A stretch of DNA of 47,809 nucleotides from Nocardia sp. NRRL S-836 (GCF_001279525.1 NZ_LGDY01000132.1:1-47809); one strand, 5' to 3'. Counted from the first letter of the stretch, positions 7,884 through 16,791 are shown. Made by a program: numbers and translations. The notes: a model not told the origin generated them from the letters alone.

Positions 7884-10800
7884 GTGAACAGGGGACCGCT
7901 CGGGGCACTGCCCCGGCTCTCGAAGAACGCCAGACGCGCCCTCGCGGGGGTGGGCGTCCTGGCATTCCTCAACGCCCTTGCGCTCGTCGCCCAGGCGGTC
8001 GCGCTGGCGTCGGTGATCACGACCCGCGACGGGCTGCCGCTGCTGGCCGTCGCGATCGTGGCCCGCGCGGCCCTCGCGTGGGCCACGGAGAGCGCCGCCG
8101 CCCGTGCGGCCGCCGGCGCGAAGGAGGAGCTGCGCACGCAGCTGCTCGCGCGGTCGTTCGACCGCGGGCCCGAGTGGATCGCCGAACGCGGCACGGCCGA
8201 GCTGTCGGTGCTCGCGACCAAGGGCCTGGACGCCCTCGACGCGTACTTCACCCGCTACCTGCCCGCGCTGGTCACCGCCGCGGTCGTGCCGCCGCTGGTC
8301 GGCGCGTGGATCCTGTTCACCGACTGGCCGTCGGCCGTCCTGATCGCCATCACGGTCCCGCTGATCCCGGTCTTCGCGGCCCTGATCGGCTGGTACACCG
8401 AGAAGCGGGTCCGCAACGCCGCCGACGTCACCGAGCTGCTCTCGGCCCAGCTCCTCGAACTGCTGCGGGCACTGCCCGTGCTCACCGTCTTCGGCCGCGC
8501 GAAGCAGCAGGCCGCCGCGGTCCGCCAGATCGGCGAGCAGCACCGCAGGGCCACGATGGGCACGCTCAAGATCGCGTTCCTGAGCGCACTGGTCCTGGAG
8601 ATCGCCGCCTCGCTGTCGGTCGCGCTGATCGCGGTCGGCGTCGGCATCCGCCTGGTCCACGGCGACATGACCCTGATGACCGCGCTGGTCGTGCTGATCC
8701 TCGCCCCCGAGTGCTACCTGCCCCTCCGCGCCGCCGGCGCCGCCCACCACGCCAGCGAGGACGGCCTGGAGGCGGTCCGCCGCGTCGCCGACGTCGTTGA
8801 CGACGGCCACGCGGGAACCCCGCGTACGCCAGGATCGGACGAAAGCTCCCCGCGTGGCATCGGCGGGCGGGTGTTCGTCGACAACCTGCGGGTGTTGCGG
8901 CGAGGGGGGTTCGCGCCGGACGGGGTGAGTTTCGAGGTGAGGGCCGGGGAGATCCACCGGCTCGAAGGAGCGAGCGGAGCCGGCAAGTCGACGACGTTCC
9001 AGGTGCTGCTGGGCTTCGTCGAGCCCACCGACGGCGTCGTCCACGTCGAGGGCGAGATCGCGTACGTGCCGCAGAAGCCCGCGTTCGCCGCCGCCACGCC
9101 CCGCGCCGAGCTGGAGCTCACCGTTCCCGGCGCGGACGACGTCGAGGCGGTCGCGGACGAGGTCGTGGCCGCGCACCTGCTCGACCGCCGCATCACCGAC
9201 CTCTCGACCGGTGAACGCCAACGCGTCGCAGTAGCGCGCGCCCTGCTGAAGGTCCGCCACGGCGCCACGGTCCTGCTGCTCGACGAACCGACCGCGCACC
9301 TCGACCCGGTGACAAGTCGAAAAGTCGACAAAGCGATCAAGAGCGCCAGCACCACCGCGGCCGTCGTCCTCGCCTCGCACCGCGAGAAGGAGGCGGCGGA
9401 GGAGGAGACGTTCGCCAAGGTCGTCACCGAGGAGACCCAGCGGGAACGCCCCAAGCGCCTGCCGATCCCGTGGAAGGGCGCCCTGCTGGGCGTCGCCGCC
9501 ACCGTGGCCGGCATCGCGCTGACCGCGCTGGCCGCGCACCTGATCGCGCGCGCCGCCGAGATGCCGCCGATCCTGACGCTGTCGGTGCTGGTCGTGGGCG
9601 TGCGGACGTTCGCGTTGAGCAAGGGCGTGCTGCGCTACGTCGAACGCCTGGTCACCCACCACGAGGCGTTCAAGCTCGCCACCGACCTGCGCGCCGAGCT
9701 GTGGCTCAGGCTCGTGCGCACCCAACGCCGTGACGGCCTGCAACGGCTCGTCGACGACACGGACGCCGTTCGTGACCTCGTGCCGCGCGTGCTGGTTCCC
9801 CCGGTCGTCGCGGTCGGGGCGGGCATCGCGACCACGGTCCTGTTCGCGTTCATCGACCCGGTGGCGGCCCTCACGCTCGGCGGTCTGCTGCTCGCGGCCG
9901 GCCTCGCCGCGCCGGCCGTCGCCGTGTGGACCGAGCGCAGGGCCAGCACGAAGCTCGCCCGCGGCCGCCGCAAGGTCGCCACCGACACGATCAACGCGCT
10001 CACCGCCGCACCGGACCTCGTCGCGCACGGCGCCCACCGCCGCCTGCTGGCACAGCTGCACGCCGAAGACGTCGAGCTCGCCGCGCAGACCCGCAGGCAA
10101 GCGTTTGGCACGGGCGCCGCCACGGCGATCGTGCTGCTCGCGACCGGTGTGGCCGCCCTGATCTGCGCCACGACCGGCAACCCGGTGCTCGGCCTGGTGC
10201 CGCTCGCGCTGGCCGAACCGCTGGCCGCCCTGCCGCTCGCTGCCCAGCAGCGCACGGCATTGCGGGAAGCGAGCGCACGGCTCCGGTTCGACGCGCCGGA
10301 ACGCCCCGAACCGCCGCGCGGCAAGCGGATCCGGCTGGAGAACGTCGACGTCCGCTGGCCGGGAGCGACCGAGCCGACGCTGACGGACCTCCACCTCAAC
10401 GTCGAACCCGGCACGCACGTCGCGGTCGTCGGCCCGTCGGGTGCCGGCAAGTCGACGCTGTTCGCGCTGCTCCTGGGCTTCCTGCCGCCGGAGCGCGGCA
10501 TCGTGGAGCTGCCGCGCGCCACCTGGTGCCCGCAGGAGCCGATGCTGGTCAGCACCACGGTCAGGGAGAACCTGCGGATGTCGGGACCGCACGACGACGA
10601 GCAGCTCAGGGAGGCGCTGACGAGGGCCTGCCTGCCGGAGTGGGCCGACCGCCTGGACACGGTGATCCGGCCCGACCAGGTCAGCGGCGGCGAGGCGCAG
10701 CGGCTCGCGCTCGCCAGGGCGCTGCTGCACGACGCCGACGTGGTGCTGCTCGACGAACCGACCGCCCACCTCGACGAACCGACCGCCCTGCGGATCCTGG

Positions 10801-10907
10801 AGGAACTGCGGCGCGACGGCAGGACCGTCGTGCACATCACCCACCGTCCCGACGAGGCGGCACGGGCGGACCTCGTGCTGGACCTCGGCGCACCCGCATA
10901 CCGTTGA
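7884..10907 (+). CDS. cydDC: fused CydDC-type thiol/heme ABC exporter
   Basis: 1007 residues containing two complete ABC half-transporters in one chain, so CydD and CydC are fused. The first half has membrane helices in about residues 20-290, Walker A GASGAGKST (about 363), signature LSTGERQRVAVARALL (about 440) and Walker B VLLLDEP. The second half has helices in about 530-760, Walker A GPSGAGKST (about 850), signature VSGGEAQRLALARALL and Walker B VVLLDEP. CydDC exports cysteine/glutathione or handles heme needed to assemble cytochrome bd (family knowledge). The GTG start is one base after cydB. The fused form is seen in several actinobacteria, including some with cydAB adjacent. Confidence 0.93.
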   Translation: MNRGPLGALPRLSKNARRALAGVGVLAFLNALALVAQAVALASVITTRDGLPLLAVAIVARAALAWATESAAARAAAGAKEELRTQLLARSFDRGPEWIAERGTAELSVLATKGLDALDAYFTRYLPALVTAAVVPPLVGAWILFTDWPSAVLIAITVPLIPVFAALIGWYTEKRVRNAADVTELLSAQLLELLRALPVLTVFGRAKQQAAAVRQIGEQHRRATMGTLKIAFLSALVLEIAASLSVALIAVGVGIRLVHGDMTLMTALVVLILAPECYLPLRAAGAAHHASEDGLEAVRRVADVVDDGHAGTPRTPGSDESSPRGIGGRVFVDNLRVLRRGGFAPDGVSFEVRAGEIHRLEGASGAGKSTTFQVLLGFVEPTDGVVHVEGEIAYVPQKPAFAAATPRAELELTVPGADDVEAVADEVVAAHLLDRRITDLSTGERQRVAVARALLKVRHGATVLLLDEPTAHLDPVTSRKVDKAIKSASTTAAVVLASHREKEAAEEETFAKVVTEETQRERPKRLPIPWKGALLGVAATVAGIALTALAAHLIARAAEMPPILTLSVLVVGVRTFALSKGVLRYVERLVTHHEAFKLATDLRAELWLRLVRTQRRDGLQRLVDDTDAVRDLVPRVLVPPVVAVGAGIATTVLFAFIDPVAALTLGGLLLAAGLAAPAVAVWTERRASTKLARGRRKVATDTINALTAAPDLVAHGAHRRLLAQLHAEDVELAAQTRRQAFGTGAATAIVLLATGVAALICATTGNPVLGLVPLALAEPLAALPLAAQQRTALREASARLRFDAPERPEPPRGKRIRLENVDVRWPGATEPTLTDLHLNVEPGTHVAVVGPSGAGKSTLFALLLGFLPPERGIVELPRATWCPQEPMLVSTTVRENLRMSGPHDDEQLREALTRACLPEWADRLDTVIRPDQVSGGEAQRLALARALLHDADVVLLDEPTAHLDEPTALRILEELRRDGRTVVHITHRPDEAARADLVLDLGAPAYR

Positions 10908-10912
10908 GGACC

Positions 10913-12016
10913 ATGGACCCCTCCCTGGCGCGACGCGTGCTCGTCGCGTCCACCGAGATCACGTCGGCGGCGCTGGAAGACCCGGAGAACGTGCTGCGGC
11001 TCGTCGTGGAGAGCGCGGCCGAGCTCGCCGACGCCGAGCTCGGCCTGGCGATGATCACCACGGCCGACGACGGCACGCTCACCGTCGAGGCGTCCAGCGG
11101 CGAACCGATCGGTGCCACGCTGAGCCCGCGCAGTGCCGCCGCGAAGGCCGCCCGCACGGGGGTCCCGGTGGTGGCCGACGACGTGACCAGCGATCCGCGC
11201 ACGGCCCCGTACGTGCCGCACGCGCTGCGCAGCTACGGCCCGTTCGCCGTGGCGCCGTTCGGCACGAAGGACCGCAAGATCGGCGCGCTGGCCGTCTACC
11301 GCAGGCGCGACAAGCCGCCGTTCACGCAGGAGACGGTCGACGTGCTGACCGCGTTCGCCGCCCAGGCCGGACTCGCGGTCGTGCTCGCCGAGGGCTTCAC
11401 GGCACGGCAGCGGGTCGCGGTCTACGAGGAGCGCGAACGCATCGCCCGCGACCTGCACGACGTGATCATCCAACGCCTCTACGGCGCCGGCGTGCAGCTC
11501 AACCTGCTCGAACGGCGGCTGGGCAAGAAGCTCGACGCCTCCCAGCGCGCCCGCATCTCCGAGGCCGTCGACCTGGTCGACGAGACGATCGCCGAGGTCC
11601 GCGCGACCGTCCGCAAGCTGCGCAACACCGACCCGGCCGACTCCAGCGACCTGCTCGACTCGGTCAACGCCGAGGTCCGCACGGCCGGTGAGCTGCTCGG
11701 CTTCGGTCCGCGCCTGCACGTGGCCGGCGACCTGGCGAACGTGCCGCGCAAGCTCGCCGACGACGCCCGTGCCGCCCTGCGGGAGGCGTTGTCGAACGTC
11801 GTGCGGCACTCAGGCGCCACGAACGTCCAGATCGACGTACGGCGCGACGAGAAGCATCTGCTGCTGCGTGTCGCGGACAACGGGTGCGGCATCCCGTCCG
11901 GTGTGACTCAGCGGGGTTTGCGGCATCTCGCGGAACGGGCCAAGGCCGCGCACGGCGATTTCCGCGTCGTGAGCACACCGAACGGGACGACGCTCACCTG
12001 GTCCGTCCCCGTTTAG
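10913..12016 (+). CDS. GAF-domain sensor histidine kinase (DevS/NreB-like)
   Basis: 367 residues. A GAF domain spans about 20-155 and is followed by a HisKA_3 dimerisation helix with the phospho-acceptor in ERERIARDLHDVIIQRLY (H about 182). An HATPase_c domain follows, with N-box REALSNVVRHSGA (about 290) and G-box VADNGCGIP (about 320). No transmembrane segment, so it is cytoplasmic. It resembles the C-terminal half of mycobacterial DevS but lacks a first GAF domain, so heme sensing cannot be assumed. The ATG is 5 nt after cydDC with GAGGA across the junction, so it is probably co-transcribed. Its 3' end overlaps the convergent response-regulator gene by 23 bp. Confidence 0.9.
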   Translation: MDPSLARRVLVASTEITSAALEDPENVLRLVVESAAELADAELGLAMITTADDGTLTVEASSGEPIGATLSPRSAAAKAARTGVPVVADDVTSDPRTAPYVPHALRSYGPFAVAPFGTKDRKIGALAVYRRRDKPPFTQETVDVLTAFAAQAGLAVVLAEGFTARQRVAVYEERERIARDLHDVIIQRLYGAGVQLNLLERRLGKKLDASQRARISEAVDLVDETIAEVRATVRKLRNTDPADSSDLLDSVNAEVRTAGELLGFGPRLHVAGDLANVPRKLADDARAALREALSNVVRHSGATNVQIDVRRDEKHLLLRVADNGCGIPSGVTQRGLRHLAERAKAAHGDFRVVSTPNGTTLTWSVPV

Positions 12017-12611
12017 CCACCCATGCGGCGGCTTGCGTCCGGCGTTCCATGCCGAGTTTGGCGAGGACGGACGTCACGTAGTTCTTCACGGTCTTCTCCG
12101 CGAGGAACAGCCGTTCACCGATTTGGCGGTTTGTCAGGCCCTCACCGATCAGTTCCAGCACCCGCTGTTCCTGGTCGGTGAGTCCGACCGGAGCCGGATT
12201 CCGCATCCGGTCGAGCACGCGCGCCGTCGTGGCCGGGTCCAGAAGGGACCGTCCAGCCGCGACCTCGCGCACCGCGGTCACGACGTCCTGGCCGCGCACC
12301 TGCTTGAGCAGATATCCCGACGCGCCCGCCATGATCGCCCCGACCAGCGCCTCCTCGTCGTCGAACGCGGTCAGCACGAGACAGCGGATGCCCAGGTCGC
12401 GGAGCGTCCGGCACAGGTCCACACCACTGCCGTCGGGCAGCTGAACGTCCACGACGGCCACATCGGGCGGTGTGCTCCTGGCTCGCGTCACCGCCTCGTC
12501 GACGGAACCGGCCTCGGCGATGACCGAGATGTCCTCCTCGTCGTCGAGCATCTCGCGCAGTCCTCTGCGCACCACTTCGTGATCGTCAACCAACAAAACG
12601 CGCACTGGCAC
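11994..12611 (-). CDS. NarL/DevR-family response regulator
   Basis: 205 residues. Receiver domain with acidic pocket VDDHE, phospho-acceptor D55 in VAVVDVQLPDGSG, Thr/Lys signature LVLTAFDD and LLKQVRG. The C-terminal LuxR helix-turn-helix includes LTDQEQRVLELIGEGL and TNRQIGERLFLAEKTVKNYV. The GTG at 12611 is supported by TACGGT (12623-12618) exactly 6 nt upstream, a leaderless arrangement, so longer readings are rejected. It is presumably the partner of the GAF kinase encoded convergently and a candidate to bind the DosR-like boxes in front of cydA. Having kinase and regulator tail to tail, not in one operon, is unusual for a cognate pair. Confidence 0.9.
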   Translation of the reverse strand: MPVRVLLVDDHEVVRRGLREMLDDEEDISVIAEAGSVDEAVTRARSTPPDVAVVDVQLPDGSGVDLCRTLRDLGIRCLVLTAFDDEEALVGAIMAGASGYLLKQVRGQDVVTAVREVAAGRSLLDPATTARVLDRMRNPAPVGLTDQEQRVLELIGEGLTNRQIGERLFLAEKTVKNYVTSVLAKLGMERRTQAAAWVAKRGRTR

Positions 12612-12672
12612 GAATCCACCGTACGTCGAATGGCTGTTCCTGAGCGTGACTCGAATTGGCACAGTTCTTGTC

Positions 12673-13167
12673 ATGGCAGAAGGCTCGGTACGACCGATCG
12701 AGGAAGCAGATCGCATAGTCGTCGCTCGGTTGGTACTCGAGCTATGGGGAGCGCACACCGCCGTCGCGCACGGAGAGGTGTTCTTCCCGGCAAGTCTGCC
12801 GGGCTTCCTCGTGGAGAAGCAGGGCCAGGTGCTGGGCCTGCTGACCTACGCGGTGGCGAACCACCAGCTGGAGATCGTCACGATCGACGCGCTGCGCAGA
12901 GGCCGCGGCGTCGGCACCGCGCTCGTCGACGCCGCGGTACGCCAGGCGCGCACACTCGGGTGCAACCGGGTGCGCCTGACGACCACCAACGACAACCTGG
13001 ACGCGGTGCGCTTCTACCAGCGCCGCGGGTTCAAGCTGACCGCGCTGCGACCGGATGCGGTCCGCGACGCGCGCAAGCTGAAACCGGAGATCCCCACCGT
13101 CGGAGACTTCGGCATCCCCATCACAGACGAGCTGGACCTCGAACGATGGGTCGCACCACGCCAGTAG
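12673..13167 (+). CDS. GNAT family N-acetyltransferase
   Basis: 164 residues with the GNAT fold. Motif A, which binds the acetyl-CoA pyrophosphate, is DALRRGRGVGTALVDAAV, and a motif B region is DAVRFYQRRGFKLTAL. The ATG at 12673 is chosen since MAEGSVRPIEEADR is the usual N-terminal strand; a longer reading from 12646 would run toward the divergent regulator promoter. Substrate unknown. Divergent from the response regulator with 61 bp between them, and convergent with the macro-domain gene. Confidence 0.82.
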   Translation: MAEGSVRPIEEADRIVVARLVLELWGAHTAVAHGEVFFPASLPGFLVEKQGQVLGLLTYAVANHQLEIVTIDALRRGRGVGTALVDAAVRQARTLGCNRVRLTTTNDNLDAVRFYQRRGFKLTALRPDAVRDARKLKPEIPTVGDFGIPITDELDLERWVAPRQ

Positions 13168-13209
13168 TCCACAGGTGTCCACAACTCTGTCCACAGGGTT
13201 GTGCACAAC
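13165..13209 (+). promoter_or_regulatory. row of DnaA-box-like 9-mers
   Basis: Four related 9-mers follow one another on one strand: TAGTCCACA (13165), GTGTCCACA (13175), CTGTCCACA (13187) and TTGTGCACA (13199). Start-to-start spacings are 10, 12 and 12 bp. The high-GC actinobacterial DnaA box is TTGTCCACA. The last copy lies in a perfect 12-bp palindrome GTTGTGCACAAC (13198-13209). The row occupies the gap between two convergent genes, so a promoter role is unlikely. Confidence 0.5.
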
Positions 13210-13212
13210 TGG

Positions 13213-13779
13213 TCAGACGCGCAGCGGGTTGAACGCCTCGTCCCACGCGGCGGCGACCTGACGCGCGCACGTGGTCGGCGCGACGCCTCCCACCCCGGTG
13301 CCCAGACCCGGCATCGCGATGGTGTGGACGGCGTCGCGCACCGGCGTGCCGTCCTCCAGCCGGCCTTCGAGCCACAGGCGCAACACGGCCCGCGCCGCGA
13401 GGTAGGGGTGGACGGTGTCGCCGGGCAGCAGCTCGCCCGGCATCCGCATGGTCGGCGCGCTGATGAGCCACGCGGGCTCGGTCTCACCGGTCGCCACGAC
13501 CTGTGCCTCGCCGACCGGCAGCTCGCCGCCGTGCAACGCGAGCACCGCGCTGCGGACGTTGCTCTCGACCATCGGGAACGCCTGCGCGTAGACGGCGTCG
13601 ATCCCGCCGCGCATCCAGCCCTGGGAGTTGGCCGGGCTGACGACGGCCTGCGCGTGGATGTCCAGCACGGAGCCGCGATGCACCCGCACACCGTTCCGTC
13701 CGGCAGCCACGGCGAGCCAGGCGTTCGCCATCGGTTCGTCGACCGCGCACAACACGAGTTCTGGCGCTAGAGCGGGCAC
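13213..13779 (-). CDS. macro-domain protein
   Basis: 188 residues matching a macro (ADP-ribose-binding) domain. VHRGSVLDIHAQAVVSPANS is the canonical beta-strand and ligand Asn region, GWMRGGIDAVYAQAF corresponds to the substrate-binding GGID loop, and AMPGLGTGVGGVAP is the phosphate-binding loop near the C-terminus. Such proteins bind or hydrolyse ADP-ribose derivatives in the cytoplasm. GTG start at 13779. It is a lone gene, convergent with the GNAT gene and divergent from pheA. Substrate specificity cannot be read from the sequence. Confidence 0.85.
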   Translation of the reverse strand: MPALAPELVLCAVDEPMANAWLAVAAGRNGVRVHRGSVLDIHAQAVVSPANSQGWMRGGIDAVYAQAFPMVESNVRSAVLALHGGELPVGEAQVVATGETEPAWLISAPTMRMPGELLPGDTVHPYLAARAVLRLWLEGRLEDGTPVRDAVHTIAMPGLGTGVGGVAPTTCARQVAAAWDEAFNPLRV

Positions 13780-13829
13780 GCCTCAAGCATTCCAGTTCGA
13801 ACGGCCTCGGCGGAACCCAGGTTTGGCCG

Positions 13830-13866
13830 CTGACACAGGCGTGATTCTCACCTCTAGTGTGTGCGG
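13830..13866 (+). promoter_or_regulatory. leaderless pheA promoter
   Basis: CTGACA (13830-13835) could be a -35 and TAGTGT (13855-13860) the -10, with a long 19-bp spacer. The GTG at 13867 begins 6 nt after the -10 and no ribosome-binding site is visible. Confidence 0.5.
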
Positions 13867-14757
13867 GTGCCTCGCATTGCGTACTTCGGACCACAGGGGA
13901 CCTTCACCGAGCAGGCAGCCCTGCGCTTCGGCTCCGACCTCGTCCCGGTCGACACCATCCCGCTCGCCGTCGCGGCGGTGCGGTCCGGCGAGACCGAGTT
14001 CGCGTGCGTCCCCATCGAGAACTCCGTCGAGGGCGCCGTTCCCGCGACCCTCGACGTCCTGATCCGCGACACGCCCGTGGTCGCCGTGGCCGAGACGGTG
14101 CTCGACGTCCGCTTCAGCGTGCTGGTCCGTCCGGGTACCACTGCGATCAAGACCATCGCGTCCCACCCGCACGCCCTGGCCCAGACCCGCGAGTGGATCG
14201 CGGCGCAACTGCCCGGCGCCACCTCGATCGCCACCTCCTCCACGGCCGCCGCTGCCGCCGCCGTGGAACGCGGCGAGTTCGACGCCGCCGTCACCGCTCC
14301 CGTGGCGATCAACCACTACGGGCTGGAGGAGTACGCCGTCGACGTGCTCGACGTGGCCGACGCGCGGACGAGGTTCCTGCTGCTGCGCAAGCCGGGTCAG
14401 CTGCCCGAGCCGACCGGCGCCGACCGCACCAGCGTCGTCGTGACCACCCCGAACCGCGTCGGCGTGCTCTCCGAGCTGCTCACCGAGCTCGCGTTGCGTG
14501 GCATCAATCTCACCGGCCTCGAATCACGCCCCACGAAGGGCAAACTGGGCACGTACCGCTTCTACATCGACGTCGAGGGGCACATCGCAGAACCGAGGAT
14601 CGGTGACGCGCTGGCCGCGCTGCACCGACACTCGCACGAGATCCGGTTCCTCGGGTCCTTCCCGAAGGCCGACCAGGAGCCCGCAACGGCTCACAACGAC
14701 GAGTTCGCCGCGGCAGCCTCGTGGGTCGATGCTGTCAGAAAGGGCGAACGCGGGTGA
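13867..14757 (+). CDS. pheA: prephenate dehydratase
   Basis: 296 residues, monofunctional prephenate dehydratase, converting prephenate to phenylpyruvate in phenylalanine synthesis. The N-terminus VPRIAYFGPQGTFTEQAAL is the family opening. The catalytic region ENSVEGAV (about residues 55-62) and the T-R-F motif DARTRFLLL (about 172-176) are present. A C-terminal ACT domain (GVLSELLTELALRGINLTGL and the conserved ESRP) provides phenylalanine feedback. I prefer the GTG at 13867 because of the leaderless promoter spacing; a GTG at 13861 adds two residues. The stop overlaps the next start (GTGA). Confidence 0.95.
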   Translation: MPRIAYFGPQGTFTEQAALRFGSDLVPVDTIPLAVAAVRSGETEFACVPIENSVEGAVPATLDVLIRDTPVVAVAETVLDVRFSVLVRPGTTAIKTIASHPHALAQTREWIAAQLPGATSIATSSTAAAAAAVERGEFDAAVTAPVAINHYGLEEYAVDVLDVADARTRFLLLRKPGQLPEPTGADRTSVVVTTPNRVGVLSELLTELALRGINLTGLESRPTKGKLGTYRFYIDVEGHIAEPRIGDALAALHRHSHEIRFLGSFPKADQEPATAHNDEFAAAASWVDAVRKGERG

Positions 14758-15353
14758 GGTTGCTGCTGGTCAGGCACGGCGAGACGGCGTCGAACATCGA
14801 ACGCAAGCTGGACACGGCGATGCCAGGCCCCCCGCTCACCGAGCTGGGCCGCAAACAGGCCCGCGAGCTCGCCGACTCCCTGGCCGGCGAGGACATCACC
14901 GCCGTCTACGCGAGCACCGGCCTGCGCGCCCAGCAGACCGCCGAGCCCACCGCGGAACGCTTCGGCCTGCCCGTCCAGGTCCTCGACGGCGTGCACGAGA
15001 TCCAGGTCGGCGCGCTGGAGGGCCGCAACGACACCGAGGCGTACAAGACCTACCTGGAGACCGTCATCAGGTGGGCCGAGGGCGAGCTCGACGTGGCGTT
15101 CCCCGGCGGCGGTGAGACCGGGCAGCAGGTGCTGGACCGGTTCCTCGGCGCCATCAGGTCGATCCACCAGGACACCGGCACCGTCATGGTCGTGACGCAC
15201 GGCGGCGCCGGGCGCATGGGGGCGCTGGCGCTCGCGTCGAACGTGCCGGTCGAGCTGGCGGAGAACCTGCTGCCGAACACCGGCGTCGTCGTGCTGGAGT
15301 CCGACGGCGACGGCTGGACGTGCCGCTCGTGGGCGGGCGTGGAGATCTCCTAG
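14754..15353 (+). CDS. histidine phosphatase (phosphoglycerate mutase-like)
   Basis: 199-residue histidine phosphatase superfamily protein. The catalytic RHGET motif is at about residues 7-11, and the second histidine lies in VVTHGGAGRM (about 143-147). The GTG overlaps the pheA stop, so the pair is translationally coupled. The same order is found in M. tuberculosis (Rv3838c-Rv3837c). The substrate is not evident; members of this group include phosphosugar and phosphoserine phosphatases as well as mutases. It overlaps the convergent zincin gene by 4 bp. Confidence 0.9.
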   Translation: MRLLLVRHGETASNIERKLDTAMPGPPLTELGRKQARELADSLAGEDITAVYASTGLRAQQTAEPTAERFGLPVQVLDGVHEIQVGALEGRNDTEAYKTYLETVIRWAEGELDVAFPGGGETGQQVLDRFLGAIRSIHQDTGTVMVVTHGGAGRMGALALASNVPVELAENLLPNTGVVVLESDGDGWTCRSWAGVEIS

Positions 15354-15700
15354 CCCCAGCCCAGCTCGTGCAGCTTCGCGTCGTCCACCCCGAAGTGGTG
15401 CGCGATCTCGTGCACCACGGTGACGATGACCTCCTCGACCACGTCGTCCTCGGTGTCGCAGATGTCGAGGATCGCCTCGCGGTAGATGAAGATGTGGTCG
15501 GGCAGGGTGCCGCCGTAGTCGGTGTTCCGCTCGGTCAGCGCGATGCCCCGGTAGAGCCCGAGCAGTGACGGCTCGTCGGGGTTGCGGTCCTCGACGAGCA
15601 CCACCACGTTGTTCATGGCGTGCAGGAAGTCGGGCGGGACGAGGTCCAGCGCCTCCTCGACGAGCTCGTCGAACCGGGCGCGCGTCATCTCCACAGTCAT
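15350..15700 (-). CDS. zincin-like metallopeptidase family protein
   Basis: 116-residue compact zincin (PF06262 type). The metal motif HEIAHHFGVDD (H97, E98, H101, D107) fits HExxHxxGxxD at the very C-terminus, and PPDFLHAMNNVVVLVED and LGLYRGIALTER are family blocks. No signal peptide, so cytoplasmic. The ATG overlaps the stop of the septum-formation gene (ATGA), forming a two-gene operon equivalent to Rv3835-Rv3836. Substrate unknown. Confidence 0.9.
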   Translation of the reverse strand: MTVEMTRARFDELVEEALDLVPPDFLHAMNNVVVLVEDRNPDEPSLLGLYRGIALTERNTDYGGTLPDHIFIYREAILDICDTEDDVVEEVIVTVVHEIAHHFGVDDAKLHELGWG

Positions 15701-16791
15701 CGGTTCTCAGTCGTCGTCGTGGGGGCCGAGCTCGACGGCTTGTCGGGTTTGTCGGGCTTGCCGGACTCGGAGGGCTGCGTGCTGCCCGACGGCTTGCCCG
15801 ACTCGGAGTGCAGCGGGGCGCCGGTGGGTTCGTCCTGCGGCTTCACGGAGGTGGTCTGCGGCGGGTTCGAGGTGGTCAGCGGGGCGCCGTTGGGGTTGCG
15901 GACGCTGCCCTTCCACGCGACGAGCTTCTCGCCCTCGGGAACGGCGCCGATCTTGCAGTTGGCCTTGCGGGAGCCGACGGCCCAGCTCTCCTGCGCGCGG
16001 ACGTCCCAGGTGACGAGCAGGCCCTTCGCCTTGAGGTCGGCGCCGCCGGTGTACTCGGTCGCGATGGTCGCGCACTGCTCGGACATCACCGCGTCCTGCT
16101 TCTCCGGCGCCAGGTACTCACCCTCGGGGTGCTGGACGACGCCGATGATCTCGAACGCGTGCGGCTGGGCGCACTCGATCGGGTCACCCACCGTGTTGTT
16201 CTCACCGAGCGCGACGCACACGCCGGGGTCGTACACGTTCGACTGGTCCTGGGTCTTCGCGCTGCCGAACGAGGGCAGCGGCGCACCGGAGGGCGCGGTG
16301 ACCTGCAGGCCGCACCGCAGCTGGCGGTCGCCGTTCTTCCAGCGGTTCTCGTCGGGGTTCAGCGAGCTCACCCCGTACTTGCCCTTCGGGTCGAGCTTGC
16401 CGGACATGTACGTCGTCGCCGCCTGCGCGCAGTTGTCCTGCGAGATCTTCTCCCAGGCCTCCGCGTTCGGGAACGGCGCTTCCTTCGGGTAGCCGGCGGC
16501 GATGTCGGCCGTGCCGGTCACCTCGAACCGGTGCGCGGCGGCGCAGTCGACCTTCTGCGCGTCCGACAGGTCCGGCTTCGCCCAGTTCAGGCAGTCGCCC
16601 GCCACGGCCTGGTACGCGGCGTTGACCAGCTCGCGCTTACCGCTGACCGGCCCTCCTGCCAGCACGGACGTGAACGCGGAGACCATCAGGAGGCCGAACG
16701 CGCCCACGAACGCGCCCAGCATCACCAGCCGCGTGTCGCGGATGTGACCTGATCGACTCAACCAACCGGCGCTCGGAGACATCTCATCCAT
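15697..16791 (-). CDS. septum formation family protein, membrane-anchored
   Basis: About 364 residues: short cytoplasmic N-terminus, one membrane helix (LVMLGAFVGAFGLLMVSAFT, about residues 22-41), then an extracytoplasmic part with two tandem Septum_form-type repeats. Each repeat has a similar cysteine plan: GDCLNW..DCAAAHRFEV..DNC..RCGL in the first, GVCVAL..ECAQPHAFEI..EQC..NCKI in the second. A Ser/Thr/Pro/Lys-rich tail follows. The ATG at 16791 is preferred; a start at 16881 would add 30 residues that include an inverted repeat. Homologues are linked to septation in actinobacteria (name only; mechanism unclear). Co-transcribed with the zincin. Confidence 0.85.
   Translation of the reverse strand: MDEMSPSAGWLSRSGHIRDTRLVMLGAFVGAFGLLMVSAFTSVLAGGPVSGKRELVNAAYQAVAGDCLNWAKPDLSDAQKVDCAAAHRFEVTGTADIAAGYPKEAPFPNAEAWEKISQDNCAQAATTYMSGKLDPKGKYGVSSLNPDENRWKNGDRQLRCGLQVTAPSGAPLPSFGSAKTQDQSNVYDPGVCVALGENNTVGDPIECAQPHAFEIIGVVQHPEGEYLAPEKQDAVMSEQCATIATEYTGGADLKAKGLLVTWDVRAQESWAVGSRKANCKIGAVPEGEKLVAWKGSVRNPNGAPLTTSNPPQTTSVKPQDEPTGAPLHSESGKPSGSTQPSESGKPDKPDKPSSSAPTTTTENR

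Noticed and set aside
4538..8251. Very long minus-strand open frame (1237 codons) opposite cydA/cydB
   Set aside because: Only its last 196 codons (to 5128) match a family (GDT1). The rest is Arg/Gly/His-rich shadow of the cyd genes on the other strand.
7773..10844. 1023-codon minus-strand open frame opposite cydDC
   Set aside because: Composition is typical of antisense frames in GC-rich DNA, and the plus strand has two clear ABC transporter halves.
9926..10912. Upstream extension of the histidine kinase frame
   Set aside because: It overlaps cydDC in another frame and has shadow-like composition. The ATG at 10913 opens a normal GAF-kinase N-terminus.
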